Source of the DNA: JBFHFS01 sp041583495
Lineage (GTDB): Bacteria > Bacteroidota > Bacteroidia > Bacteroidales > Marinilabiliaceae
Length of the DNA: 64,000 bases
Direction: 5' to 3'
Assembly: GCA_041583495.1 (NCBI GenBank)
Contig: JBFHFS010000020.1
Location: forward strand, 15,239-79,238
Numbering within the stretch: position 1 is the first letter of the stretch; every line of letters starts with the position of its first letter. Both the position numbers and the translations under genes were made by a program. The notes beneath the pieces are model-generated. The model saw nothing but the letters and a program-made list of their open reading frames with translations, ran no database searches and was not told where the DNA came from. Positions 8,354 through 17,850 of the stretch are shown here, in pieces.

Positions 8354-10357
8354 ATGAATGAACTGCCTGAAAAGATGGATGTTGACAACGCAGAATTTCA
8401 AAATGCGTTGCAACTGATTCAATACACCAACACATCGGTGTTCCTCACGGGGCGCGCCGGGACGGGAAAATCGACCTTTCTCAGGTATATCTGTCAAAAC
8501 ACCCACAAGAAGCTTATCGTGGTGGCACCTACCGGCATAGCAGCCATCAATGCGGGGGGAGTGACCATCCACTCCTTTTTTAAGGTACCCTTCAGGCCTA
8601 TTCTGCCCAATGATCCCGATTTGTCTACGAAGGATGGGCGTATCTACGATTTCCTAAAGTACAACAAGGAAAAAATTAAGCTCATCCGGGAAACCGATCT
8701 GCTCATTATCGACGAAGTGTCGATGGTTAGGGTAGATGTTCTCGATTTTATCGATCAGGTGTTGCGCGTTTTTACGGGCCGTAAAACAATACCCTTTGGG
8801 GGCAAACAGCTGCTCATGGTGGGGGATGCCTTTCAGCTGGAGCCGGTGGTTAAACCCGACGACTGGCAAATCCTGAGACGCTTCTATAAGTCGCCCTTCT
8901 TCTTCTCGGCCAGCGTGTTTGCGTCCATTCCTCTGGTTCAGATCGAACTAAAAAAGGTATACCGGCAAAACGATCCTGCTTTTGTCCAGCTGCTGGATAA
9001 TATCCGGGTAAATGCGGTAAAGCCCGATGGCCTTCTGCGCATTAACCAACGGCTCGACACGGCTTTTGAGCCCTCTGCTGAAGAGCTTTTTATTACCCTG
9101 GCCACTCGTCGGGATACGGTAAACTATATCAATGACAAGAAGCTGAATGAGTTACAGGGGCAGGCCAGTGCTTTTGAGGGAACCATTCTGGGCCAGTTTG
9201 GGGAGTCCAGCCTGCCAACGCTCAAGAGTCTGGTGCTTAAAGAGAACGCTCAGGTTATGTTCGTGAAAAACGATCCCCATCACCGTTGGTACAATGGCAG
9301 CCTGGGCCTTGTCGAGGAAATTACCGGGGAGGGCATAATGGTGCGAACCGAAGACGATAATATCCATCTGGTGATGCCCGAAAAATGGCTCAACCTTCGC
9401 TACCGCTACAACGAAAAAGAGAATCGTATTATAGAAGAGGAGATAGGCTCTTTCACCCAATATCCCCTGCGTTTGGCCTGGGCCATAACCGTGCATAAGA
9501 GCCAGGGCCTGACCTTCGACAAGGTCGTGATCGACTTTTCCGGCGGGGCCTTCGCCGGGGGACAGCTTTATGTCGCCCTCAGCAGATGCCGGTCATTGGA
9601 GGGCATTATTCTGAAAACACCGGTTACCTTGCGGGATGTGATTGTTAACCCGCAAGTGGAGAACTTTGCCCGCTCAGCCAACGATCAGCAGCTCATTGGA
9701 CAGGAATTGAAAAAGGCCAAAGCCGATGAAGCCTACAAAATGGCCCTGGAATCGTTTCGTGCAGAGAATTGGTTGGATTCGGTGCGTCATCTGGATCGGG
9801 CCGTTGATTGCCGAAACGACTTAAACCTGCCTGTCATTCAGCGGTTTATGGCCAGTCAGATGGTGTTTGCCACCCGGCTCCGGCAAAAGGTTACCGACCT
9901 CGAAAATCAGTTGAAGCAGCAGCAGAAAAGTGTGGCTGAATTTGCCCGGGAATATTTTCTCATGGCCAACGAGTGTGAGGTTAAGTTTAAAGACACCCGT
10001 AGTGCCCTGGCCAATTTGAATAAGGCCTTGAAGCTAAACCCCAATTTCCGGGAAGCACTCATCCGGCGTGGCATCCTGCTTTGCCAAACAGGTGATTTAA
10101 AATCGGCCGAGGCCGACTTTTCCAGGCTTTTAAAACTTAAACATCGTAATTTCAACGCTTTAATGGAAAGGGGAAAGGTACGGCTTCAACTGCGTAAATT
10201 CCCCGGAGCCCTGCAGGATTTTCTGGAAGCGGCCAATCTTCAAAAATCCAATCCTCAAGTCTATAAACACCTGGGGGATGTGTACGCAAAGTTGGGCGAG
10301 ATGGAAAAAGCCCGCAATTTCTGGAATATGGCCATAGGACTCACCGATGAGGATTAA
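8354..10357 (+). CDS. Pif1/RecD-like superfamily 1 helicase with C-terminal TPR domain
   Basis: Cytoplasmic ATP-dependent DNA helicase. Walker A GRAGTGKST at residues 33-41, APTGIAA motif Ia near 58-64, Walker B LLIIDEVSM with Asp120-Glu121, a GDAFQLEPV motif III near 156, and TVHKSQGLTFDKVV near 379, all as in Pif1-type enzymes. The helicase part ends near residue 460; the remainder contains a coiled coil (ENQLKQQQK) and at least three TPRs (LNKALKLNPNFREALIRRG and following). The TPR tail suggests docking to another protein. It overlaps the convergent TRIC gene by four bases. Family is sure; cellular role (replication, repair of structured DNA) is inferred. Confidence 0.88.
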   Translation: MNELPEKMDVDNAEFQNALQLIQYTNTSVFLTGRAGTGKSTFLRYICQNTHKKLIVVAPTGIAAINAGGVTIHSFFKVPFRPILPNDPDLSTKDGRIYDFLKYNKEKIKLIRETDLLIIDEVSMVRVDVLDFIDQVLRVFTGRKTIPFGGKQLLMVGDAFQLEPVVKPDDWQILRRFYKSPFFFSASVFASIPLVQIELKKVYRQNDPAFVQLLDNIRVNAVKPDGLLRINQRLDTAFEPSAEELFITLATRRDTVNYINDKKLNELQGQASAFEGTILGQFGESSLPTLKSLVLKENAQVMFVKNDPHHRWYNGSLGLVEEITGEGIMVRTEDDNIHLVMPEKWLNLRYRYNEKENRIIEEEIGSFTQYPLRLAWAITVHKSQGLTFDKVVIDFSGGAFAGGQLYVALSRCRSLEGIILKTPVTLRDVIVNPQVENFARSANDQQLIGQELKKAKADEAYKMALESFRAENWLDSVRHLDRAVDCRNDLNLPVIQRFMASQMVFATRLRQKVTDLENQLKQQQKSVAEFAREYFLMANECEVKFKDTRSALANLNKALKLNPNFREALIRRGILLCQTGDLKSAEADFSRLLKLKHRNFNALMERGKVRLQLRKFPGALQDFLEAANLQKSNPQVYKHLGDVYAKLGEMEKARNFWNMAIGLTDED

Positions 10358-10971
10358 TCCTCATCTGGCCTTCTGATGACAGGCATGGAAATGTTGTAGC
10401 GGATAGATAACAGCCTGATGGTGATAATAATACCCACGGTAAGCAGCTCGTTTACAGATTGTTCCAGTCCCATATGCCTGAACAATAAATAAAAAAGGGC
10501 GCCCACCAGACAGGCCGTTGCGTAAATCTCTTTCTGAAAAATCAGGGGAACTTCATTGGTCAGGATGTCCCGGGTTACACCTCCCATTACCGCGGTGGTT
10601 ACACCCATGAGAACAGCTACGGAGGGATTAATACCCATATTGAGTGCTTTTTCCAACCCTATAATGGTAAAGAGACCGATCCCAATGGTATCGAATAAAA
10701 AAAGTGCCCTGCGAAGCCGGGCAACAATTCGCCTGAAGACAAGGGTGATGATAAAACCACAGATAATGGCCATCAGATACCCATATCCCTGCAGCCAGGT
10801 AACAGGCTGAACACCAAGCAGTAAATCCCGAAGTGTTCCGCCCCCTACAGCCGTCACCATGCCAATAATCATGGCACCAAAGAGATCCAACCGTTTCTCA
10901 GCAGCCGTGAGTACCCCACTAATGGCAAAAACCATCGTACCAATGTAATCGAGCCAAAGAATGATATTCAT
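10354..10971 (-). CDS. TRIC-type cation channel family protein (UPF0126/YadS)
   Basis: Inner-membrane protein of 205 residues with seven predicted hydrophobic helices arranged as a duplicated three-helix unit. Each half carries the family's glycine-rich signature: GMVTAVGGGTLRDLLLG in the first and GVTTAVMGGVTRDIL in the second. Prokaryotic TRIC proteins form trimers that conduct monovalent cations such as K+; the UPF0126 label is the older name. Some relatives have been connected to amino-acid transport, so substrate is open. Monocistronic, convergent with the helicase gene. Confidence 0.88.
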   Translation of the reverse strand: MNIILWLDYIGTMVFAISGVLTAAEKRLDLFGAMIIGMVTAVGGGTLRDLLLGVQPVTWLQGYGYLMAIICGFIITLVFRRIVARLRRALFLFDTIGIGLFTIIGLEKALNMGINPSVAVLMGVTTAVMGGVTRDILTNEVPLIFQKEIYATACLVGALFYLLFRHMGLEQSVNELLTVGIIITIRLLSIRYNISMPVIRRPDED

Positions 10972-11131
10972 TGCTGTTTTTTTTCGGGCGCAAAAGTAGA
11001 TAAAATTTCCATGCCTCTTTCAATTTAAATTGCAATCTCTCTTTTCCATCGAATCCCGGTTGCAACCCCTATGGGGCAGCACCTTCTGTTCATGATTTAA
11101 TCGGTGGGTAGGGCATACATAAAACATGACT

Positions 11132-11166
11132 TTTGCCATGTTTTGGCGTTAAATTTATTAATTTTG
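11132..11166 (+). promoter_or_regulatory. Candidate promoter of thrA
   Basis: TTTG (11132-11135) and TAATTTTG (11159-11166) match the Bacteroidota -33 and -7 elements with a 23-base spacer, and lie about 75 bases before the thrA start. No leader peptide rich in Thr/Ile codons is visible in the leader, so classical attenuation is not supported. Confidence 0.5.
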
Positions 11167-11240
11167 GGTCGTCACCTGCTTATTGGGGGCCATTTAGCAG
11201 GTTCTTTATGGTGGCCACACACGTTTTAAATTGAGATTAT

Positions 11241-13673
11241 ATGAAGGTTCTGAAATTCGGGGGAACTTCGGTCGGATCGGCTGAAAACATCATTCGTGTT
11301 AAAAATATTGTCCAGTCGGTTGATCAACAAGTGGTCGTGGTGGTTTCCGCATTGGGGGGCATTACCGATAAACTCATCCGGGCAGCCAAGCTGGCGGGGG
11401 AGGGAAATAAATCCTATCTAACACATCTTCAGGATATTATAATCACCCATCAAGCTCTTGTAAATGAGCTGTTTGGTCCTGGCGGCAAAGAAGAGATTCT
11501 GCGGTTTATCGAACCGGAGCTGGATGAGCTGCAGTCGATCCACAAAGGGGTCTTCCTGATTAAGGAACTTAGCCGAAAGAGCCTTGAGAGCATTTCCGGA
11601 ATAGGAGAGAGACTCTCTTCAAAAATTATCGCCTCCTACATCTCCGGAGCGAAATGGTTCGACAGCCGTTTGTACATCAAGACCTATTTTGGTCATGATC
11701 GTAACCTGGTCGACGTTGAATCGACCAACGCTTTGTTGCGGGAAATGCAGCCACAGCTGGGGGAAATTTCCCTTTTTCCCGGTTTTATCAGCAGCAACCG
11801 GAAAAATGATAATACCGTATTGGGACGCGGCGGATCAGATTATACCGCTGCCTTGTTGGCCGCAGCTTTCGGGGCCCAAAAACTGGAAATATGGACCGAT
11901 GTGAATGGTTTCATGACCGCCGATCCCAAAGTGATAAGCCGTGCTTATTCCATCGAGCATCTGAGTTATATTGAAGCCATGGAGCTCTCTCATTTTGGGG
12001 CTAAGGTGCTCTATCCTCCTACCATTTTACCGGTTTATAAAACCAATATCCCCGTGGTTATTAAGAATACCTTTAATCCCACGGCCCCCGGTACCCTGAT
12101 CGACCAGGAAAAGTTTATTCCGGGCCATCAGCAGATTAAAGGCATCTCTTCCATTAAAGGGGTTTCCTTGCTTACCATTCAGGGCATCGGAATGGTGGGG
12201 GTCACGGGTATTTCCATGCGGCTCTTTGCTTCGATGGCCGCTCACGAAATAAATATCGTGCTCATATCACAGGCCTCTTCCGAGAATAGCATTAGTATTG
12301 TTGTCGACCAGCTGCAGGCCGAGAGGGCCATCAAAGCCATCAAAAGGGAATTCAAACGCGAAATCGCCGACGGACGCATCAATAATCTTATCACCGATGA
12401 CCAAATGGCCGTGGTTGCCATTGTGGGCGAAAACATGAAGCGAACCACGGGTATTGCGGGGCTGCTGTTCGATAGCGTGGGCAAAAACGGTGTCAATGTT
12501 TATGCCATCGCCCAGGGGGGGTCGGAACTTAACATCTCTTTTGTCATAAAAGAAAAGGATATTAAAAAGGCTCTCAATGTGATTCACGAATCGTTCTTTC
12601 TATCCGATTATTCACGGCTTAATGTCTTTTTGGTGGGGAAAGGCACCGTGGGCAGTAAGTTGCTCGACAGGATTGGAAACCAATCCCAAAAATTACTGAG
12701 TGAGAATAACCTGAGAATAAGATTGGTGGGATTGGCCTCCAGCAAGGCGATGATTTTCAATAATGAAGGGTTAAACCCCGACAAGGCCGTGGAGGATCTG
12801 GCCAGACAAGGGACTCCCGGAACCGTGGCTGCCTTTCGCGACCAGATTATCAACATGAACCTGGCCAACAGTGTATTTGTCGATTGCACGGCCAGTAAAG
12901 AGGTGGCCGAGATTTATCAGTCGCTTTTAGATGCCAACGTTTCGGTGGTTACGGCCAACAAAATAGCCAGTTCTTCCAATTATAAAACCTATAAACAGCT
13001 GAAAACCACCGCCCGCAATAAAGGTGTGAAGTTCTGTTTTGAAACCAATGTGGGAGCAGGGCTGCCCATCATCGCACCCATCAACGACCTGGTGAAGAGT
13101 GGCGACAGAATCGTACGGCTCGAAGCGGTTTTATCGGGTACTTTAAACTTTATCCTGAATACCCTCTCGGAAGAAAAGCCTTTGTCGGAGGTGATTTTGG
13201 AAGCCAAGGAGAAAGGATTCAGTGAACCCGATCCCCGCATCGACCTGAGTGGTACCGATGTGGTGCGCAAGCTTCTGATCCTGGCCCGTGAATCGGGTTA
13301 CGTGCTGGAGCAGTCGGATGTTGTGGTCGAACCCTTTGTTCCCCAGGATATGCTGGATCTGCCTTCTCTGGAGCTGTTTATGAAAAAAGTCCCCGCCCTC
13401 AACCAGGGGTTTGAAAAACGTCGCCAACTGGCCCTGTCGCAGGGCAGGCGCTTGCGCTATGCCGCCAGACTGGTCGAAGGAAAAGTGAACGTAGGCCTCA
13501 TTGAGGTGGATAAAAACCATCCCTTCTACGATCTGGAAGGCAGCAACAATATTGTCCTCATCTGGTCCCAGAATTACGACCAACATCCCATGCAGATCAA
13601 AGGGTACGGGGCTGGTGCCGATGTGACCGCGGCAGGCGTTTTTGCCGATATTATTAAAGTGGCGAATATTTAA
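11241..13673 (+). CDS. thrA: Bifunctional aspartate kinase / homoserine dehydrogenase I
   Basis: Catalyses the first and third steps from aspartate to homoserine (threonine, methionine branch). The kinase half begins with the signature KFGGTSV at residues 5-11 and contains GRGGSDYTA near 195; two ACT regulatory domains lie about 300-450 (GIGMVGVTGIS and VAIVGENMK). The NAD(P)-binding motif of homoserine dehydrogenase, FLVGKGTVGS, starts near 461, followed by TANK and the catalytic region GLPIIAPIND...GTLNFIL and FSEPDPRIDLSGTDV. Length 810 is normal for the fusion. The ACT domains imply feedback inhibition by threonine. The partner genes apgM and thrC are 20 kb away on the other strand. Confidence 0.96.
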   Translation: MKVLKFGGTSVGSAENIIRVKNIVQSVDQQVVVVVSALGGITDKLIRAAKLAGEGNKSYLTHLQDIIITHQALVNELFGPGGKEEILRFIEPELDELQSIHKGVFLIKELSRKSLESISGIGERLSSKIIASYISGAKWFDSRLYIKTYFGHDRNLVDVESTNALLREMQPQLGEISLFPGFISSNRKNDNTVLGRGGSDYTAALLAAAFGAQKLEIWTDVNGFMTADPKVISRAYSIEHLSYIEAMELSHFGAKVLYPPTILPVYKTNIPVVIKNTFNPTAPGTLIDQEKFIPGHQQIKGISSIKGVSLLTIQGIGMVGVTGISMRLFASMAAHEINIVLISQASSENSISIVVDQLQAERAIKAIKREFKREIADGRINNLITDDQMAVVAIVGENMKRTTGIAGLLFDSVGKNGVNVYAIAQGGSELNISFVIKEKDIKKALNVIHESFFLSDYSRLNVFLVGKGTVGSKLLDRIGNQSQKLLSENNLRIRLVGLASSKAMIFNNEGLNPDKAVEDLARQGTPGTVAAFRDQIINMNLANSVFVDCTASKEVAEIYQSLLDANVSVVTANKIASSSNYKTYKQLKTTARNKGVKFCFETNVGAGLPIIAPINDLVKSGDRIVRLEAVLSGTLNFILNTLSEEKPLSEVILEAKEKGFSEPDPRIDLSGTDVVRKLLILARESGYVLEQSDVVVEPFVPQDMLDLPSLELFMKKVPALNQGFEKRRQLALSQGRRLRYAARLVEGKVNVGLIEVDKNHPFYDLEGSNNIVLIWSQNYDQHPMQIKGYGAGADVTAAGVFADIIKVANI

Positions 13674-13689
13674 GAAAGAGGTAAAAAAG

Positions 13690-13728
13690 AAAAAACACCT
13701 TCCGTATTTCCGGGAGGTGTTTTTTTTT
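13690..13728 (+). terminator. Rho-independent terminator of thrA
   Basis: Stem ACACCTTCCG / CGGGAGGTGT (one G-U pair) with a six-base loop, followed by nine T. It begins 17 bases after the thrA stop codon. Confidence 0.9.
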
Positions 13729-13806
13729 ACCTGTTTTCATGAATTTCCTGGTTCTGAAACCAGGACCGTACCCTTTTTAAGGCCACGCAACTGATTCTTT
13801 TTTTTG

Positions 13807-13879
13807 AGCGGAAAACGAGACTCGAACTCGCGACCCCCAGCTTGGGAAGCTGATGCTCTACCAACTGAGCTACTTCCGC
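13807..13879 (-). tRNA. tRNA-Gly (anticodon CCC)
   Basis: Minus-strand cloverleaf: acceptor GCGGAAG/TTTCCGC (last pair G-U), D-arm GCTCAGTTGGTAGAGC, anticodon stem TCAGC/GCTGG around loop TTCCCAA giving anticodon CCC (codon GGG), T-loop TTCGAGT, discriminator T as usual for tRNA-Gly. No encoded CCA. Confidence 0.95.
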
Positions 13880-14148
13880 GTTTTATCTGTGCAAAAATAT
13901 AAAATTTATTCTTTTCTCCAATCCAAAACTAAAAAATTGACCAATTTCTTCTTTTGTTGAAAAAAACAAGGAGCAGCTTGAACATTTGGCATATTGAATG
14001 GTTTTTTGGTATAAAGGATTTAAACCAGATGAATTGGGAATGCTCATGAATCTCAAGAGTTTCCCATTCCTCTCGCCGATAATAAACCGGTCTGTTTCTT
14101 TGGGTGAGGGGGTGGTTTCTGGTTCGAACGACTTTATTCTTATTTAGA

Positions 14149-14180
14149 TTTGTTTAAAATAAGCGTTTGCTATATTTTTG
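14149..14180 (+). promoter_or_regulatory. Promoter of the 2-oxoacid dehydrogenase E2-E1 operon
   Basis: TTTG (14149-14152), 20-base spacer, TATTTTTG (14173-14180): a full match to the Bacteroidota -33/-7 consensus. Transcription would start near 14187, leaving a 30-base leader before the ATG at 14217. This argues against the in-frame upstream ATG-like start at 14178, which lies inside the -7 element. The stretch 13880-14148 before it has no gene. Confidence 0.7.
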
Positions 14181-14216
14181 CCTGCGAAAAAAACGGATAA
14201 TTATAAAATCAAGTAT

Positions 14217-15533
14217 ATGTCAACATTTGAAATAGTAATGCCCAAAATGGGAGAAAGTGTCGAGGAAGCAACCATCACCAAATGGTTTGTCAAAGAAGGC
14301 GACACGATTGAGGAAGACGAGGTTCTTCTGGAAATTGCCACCGACAAGGTGGACTCAGAGATTCCTTCCCCGGTGGCCGGAACGGTCAAAGAGATCCGGT
14401 TTAACGTCGACGATGTGGTGGCTGTTGGAACAATCATCGCATCCATTGCCATGGAGGGCGAAGAGGGTGAACCAGAGGAAAAGAGCGTGCCCTCTGAGAA
14501 GGCGGCCTCAGCTGCCAAATCGGCTCCTAAAACCCAATCAGCCAAGCCTACCATTAAGGAAGAAGGGCTCAAAGTAGAAGCCCGGGTTTCGGAAGCCACC
14601 AGTGACCGCTTCTATTCCCCTCTGGTAAAAAGTATTGCCAAAGAGGAGGGCATCACTTTGACCGAGCTGGATAAGATTCCTGGAACGGGAAAAGAGGGCC
14701 GGGTCACCAAAAACGATATTCTGACCCATCTCGATAACCGGAAAAGCGCGCCCAGGGAGTCTGCAAAAAAGGCAGAGGTGCCCCCCAAACCCGCTCCCCC
14801 CAAACAAGACGTTAAAGCGGGGACAAGCGATGTTGTGGTGGAGATGGATCGTATGCGTAAGCTGATTGCCGATCATATGGTGATGTCGAAACAGGTTTCC
14901 CCGCATGTTACCTCGGTGGTGGAAGCCGATGTGACCAACCTGGTACTCTGGCGCAACCGGATGAAGGATGAATTTATGAAAAAATACGGAGAGAAGCTCA
15001 CCTTTATGCCGCTCTTTGCAGAGGCTGTGGCCAAAGCTCTGCGCGATTTCCCGGGGGTGAATGCTTCGGTCTCCGGTGATACCATCATTCTGAGGAAAAA
15101 TGTGAATGTGGGTTTGGCTGTGGCCCTGCCTTCGGGTAATCTGATTGTCCCGGTTATTAAGCAGGCCGATCAAAAAAACCTGACGGGTCTGGCCTCCGAA
15201 ATTAACCGTTTGGCCAATGCCGCCCGTGAGAATAAGCTGTCACCCGATGACATTCAGGGGGGAACCTTTACCATCACCAATTTTGGCTCCTTTCAAAACA
15301 TCATTGGAACGCCCATCATCAATCAGCCTCAGGTGGCTATCCTGGCAACCGGAGCCATAGAAAAGAAACCTGCGGTGCTGGAAACGCCCACGGGGGATGT
15401 CATCGCGATCCGCCACAAGATGTATCTTTCGCTCTCATACGATCACCGGGTGGTCGACGGAGCCCTGGGTGGCTTCTTCCTTAAGCGGGTGGCCGATTAT
15501 CTGGAACAAGCCAAATTGGATCGTGAGATTTAA
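14217..15533 (+). CDS. 2-oxoacid dehydrogenase E2 (lipoyl acyltransferase)
   Basis: Core dihydrolipoyl acyltransferase of a pyruvate, 2-oxoglutarate or branched-chain 2-oxoacid dehydrogenase complex, 438 residues. Order of domains: lipoyl domain 1-80 with the modified lysine in ATDKVDSE (Lys44); Ala/Pro/Lys-rich linker; peripheral-subunit-binding domain about 138-178 (SPLVKSIAKEEGI...GRVTKNDIL); second Pro-rich linker; catalytic domain from about 215 with active-site DHRVVDG (His near 410). Start chosen at MSTFEIV because it fits the promoter and the family N-terminus. The E1 gene follows 74 bases later. Because E1 is a fused alpha-beta type next to it, a branched-chain complex is the best guess, not proven. 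Confidence 0.9.
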   Translation: MSTFEIVMPKMGESVEEATITKWFVKEGDTIEEDEVLLEIATDKVDSEIPSPVAGTVKEIRFNVDDVVAVGTIIASIAMEGEEGEPEEKSVPSEKAASAAKSAPKTQSAKPTIKEEGLKVEARVSEATSDRFYSPLVKSIAKEEGITLTELDKIPGTGKEGRVTKNDILTHLDNRKSAPRESAKKAEVPPKPAPPKQDVKAGTSDVVVEMDRMRKLIADHMVMSKQVSPHVTSVVEADVTNLVLWRNRMKDEFMKKYGEKLTFMPLFAEAVAKALRDFPGVNASVSGDTIILRKNVNVGLAVALPSGNLIVPVIKQADQKNLTGLASEINRLANAARENKLSPDDIQGGTFTITNFGSFQNIIGTPIINQPQVAILATGAIEKKPAVLETPTGDVIAIRHKMYLSLSYDHRVVDGALGGFFLKRVADYLEQAKLDREI

Positions 15534-15607
15534 ACGATTACAAGCTGAGAGTAAATGCTATAGCCATAATGGCTGCTTTAAAAGATTAAACTTAACTCAT
15601 ACAAATT

Positions 15608-17659
15608 ATGAAAAGCCTGGTTCCCGAAATATATACTGTAAAAAAGACCGAGAAAGAAAAGCTTTTGGAATGGTATTATCTTTTGTTTCTGGGGCGTACG
15701 CTGGATGAACGCGCCCCAAACTATCTGAAACAGGCCATTGGCTGGTCTTACCATGCTCCGGCTGCCGGTCATGATGGTATCCAACTGGCTATAGGTCAAC
15801 ATTTCAGACGAAACAAAGACCATCTTTTTCCTTACTACCGCGATTTGCAAACCGTTGTCGCGGCTGGTCTTACGGCCGAGGAGATTATCTACAACGGCAT
15901 TTCCAAGGATGCGGATGTGGCAGGTGGCGGCCGGCATATGTCGAACCATTTTGCCAAGCCTGCCTGGAACATCCACAATGTGAGTTCCAGCACCGGTAAC
16001 CATACCCTGCATGCCTCCGGTTTGGGCCGTGCCCTGAAGACCTATGGCGAAAAGGATGCCGTGGTGATCAGCTCCCAGGGCGAGAGTTCGGTCTCTGAAG
16101 GTTATGTTTATGAGGCCATCAATGGCGCCTCCAACGAACAACTGCCCGTGGTGTTTGTATTTCAGGACAATGGCTATGGCATCTCGGTACCCAAAAAAGA
16201 CCAGACAGCCAACCGCCGGGTGGCGCGTAACTTCGAAGGTTTTAAAAACCTGCGCATCATCTATTGTAACGGAAAGGACGTTTTCGATTCGATGAATGCC
16301 ATGGAGGAGGCTGTGAACTGGGCCATGAAGGAACAAAAGCCGGTGATCGTTCACGCCAATGTGGTGCGCATTGGCTCCCATTCCAACTCCGATAAACATG
16401 AGCTGTACCGCGACGAAAACGAACTGGGTTATGTGCGGGAGTACGACCCCCTCTATAAATTCAGACGTATGCTCACGCGTTATAACCGGGCTACCGAAGA
16501 GGAGTTGGCGGCCATCGAGGAAAAGGTGGCACTGGAGGTGAAGGAGGCGCATAAAAAAGCCTTAAAAGCCCCCCATCCAACCCCCGAATCGATTCATGAC
16601 TTTGTCTATCCCGAGGCGTATAAAGCCGAAAAATATCCCGAGGGTATTCATAACCAGGAGGGAAAACCCATAAAATTTATTCAGGCCCTGAATGACACCC
16701 TGAAAGCCGAGTTCAGACTCAATCCCGACACCTACCTATGGGGGCAGGACATCGCCAACAAGGAGAAGGGAGGAATCTTTAATGTGTCGAAGGGTCTTCA
16801 GCAGGAGTTTGGAAAAACCCGTGTGTTTAATGCCCCCATTGCCGAAGACTACATCATGGGAACGGCCAATGGCATGAGTCGGTACAACTCTAAGATCCGG
16901 GTGGTGGTCGAAGGGGCTGAGTTTGCCGATTATTTCTGGCCAGCCATGGAACAGTATGTGGAAACTACGCACGAATACTGGCGAACCAAGGGACAGTATT
17001 CGCCCAACATTACCGTGCGACTGGCTTCGGGCGGCTACATTGGCGGGGGCCTGTATCATTCTCAAACCACCGAAGGCGCCCTGACCACCTTCCCCGGTGT
17101 GCGGGTGGTGTATCCATCCTTTGCCGACGATGCCGCGGGGTTGCTCAGAACCTCTATTCGCTCCAACGGGATGACGCTCTTTCTGGAACCCAAGGCGCTG
17201 TATAATTCACCTAAAGCCGCCACAGTGGTGCCCGACGACTTTGAGGTTCCCTTTGGAAAGGCCCGGATCAGACGTGAAGGACAGCATCTAACCATGATAA
17301 CCTATGGCAATACCACGCATATGTGCCTGGAGGCTGCGCAGATATTATCGGAGAAGGAGGGTGTCGAGGTGGAAGTGATCGACTTGCGCTCACTCATCCC
17401 ACTGGATAAAAACACCATCTTTAACTCCCTGAAAAAGACTTCACGGGCTTTGGTGGTCCACGAGGATAAGGTGTTTGCTGGTTTTGGCGGGGAGGTGGCT
17501 GCCATTATCGCCGACGAGGCTTTCGAATTTCTGGATGCTCCCGTGCGCAGGGTGGGCTCTGAATTTACCCCCGTGGGCTTTAACCGTATTTTGGAAGCCG
17601 CCGTTTTGCCCAACACGGATAAGATCCTGAAGGCTGCCAGGGATCTGGTGTCGTTTTAA
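15608..17659 (+). CDS. 2-oxoacid dehydrogenase E1, alpha and beta subunits fused
   Basis: Thiamine-diphosphate-dependent decarboxylase component. Residues 1-330 are the alpha-type half (TPP-binding segment about 150-190, SQGESSVSEG to FQDNGYGIS, a GDG-N type motif with GES in place of GDG) and 345-683 the beta-type half (GQDIANKEKGGIF, NAPIAEDYIMG, transketolase C-terminal domain with GNTTHMCLEAA). Many bacteria encode these as two genes; a one-chain form of about 680 residues is widespread in Bacteroidota and usually annotated as 2-oxoisovalerate dehydrogenase. It partners with the E2 encoded just upstream. No E3 (lipoamide dehydrogenase) gene lies nearby. Confidence 0.9.
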   Translation: MKSLVPEIYTVKKTEKEKLLEWYYLLFLGRTLDERAPNYLKQAIGWSYHAPAAGHDGIQLAIGQHFRRNKDHLFPYYRDLQTVVAAGLTAEEIIYNGISKDADVAGGGRHMSNHFAKPAWNIHNVSSSTGNHTLHASGLGRALKTYGEKDAVVISSQGESSVSEGYVYEAINGASNEQLPVVFVFQDNGYGISVPKKDQTANRRVARNFEGFKNLRIIYCNGKDVFDSMNAMEEAVNWAMKEQKPVIVHANVVRIGSHSNSDKHELYRDENELGYVREYDPLYKFRRMLTRYNRATEEELAAIEEKVALEVKEAHKKALKAPHPTPESIHDFVYPEAYKAEKYPEGIHNQEGKPIKFIQALNDTLKAEFRLNPDTYLWGQDIANKEKGGIFNVSKGLQQEFGKTRVFNAPIAEDYIMGTANGMSRYNSKIRVVVEGAEFADYFWPAMEQYVETTHEYWRTKGQYSPNITVRLASGGYIGGGLYHSQTTEGALTTFPGVRVVYPSFADDAAGLLRTSIRSNGMTLFLEPKALYNSPKAATVVPDDFEVPFGKARIRREGQHLTMITYGNTTHMCLEAAQILSEKEGVEVEVIDLRSLIPLDKNTIFNSLKKTSRALVVHEDKVFAGFGGEVAAIIADEAFEFLDAPVRRVGSEFTPVGFNRILEAAVLPNTDKILKAARDLVSF

Positions 17660-17850
17660 GAAGGGTTGATCAGGCTGGCCTCTGTTTTTGTGAAAATTCC
17701 CCTGCAGTAACCCAAAGAGAGGTTCTGAGGGGGCCTGAGCCACTAATAGGAATCGTTTAAGTGAAACCAACAGAAGATGATTATGAGTTGTGTAACAGGC
17801 ATTGAACCCGCCTGCCAACCAAAATCACGACTCTTTAACAAACAAAACAT

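Noticed and set aside
11167..11240. Threonine attenuator in front of thrA
   Set aside because: No short frame with Thr/Ile codons and no terminator/antiterminator pair could be seen.
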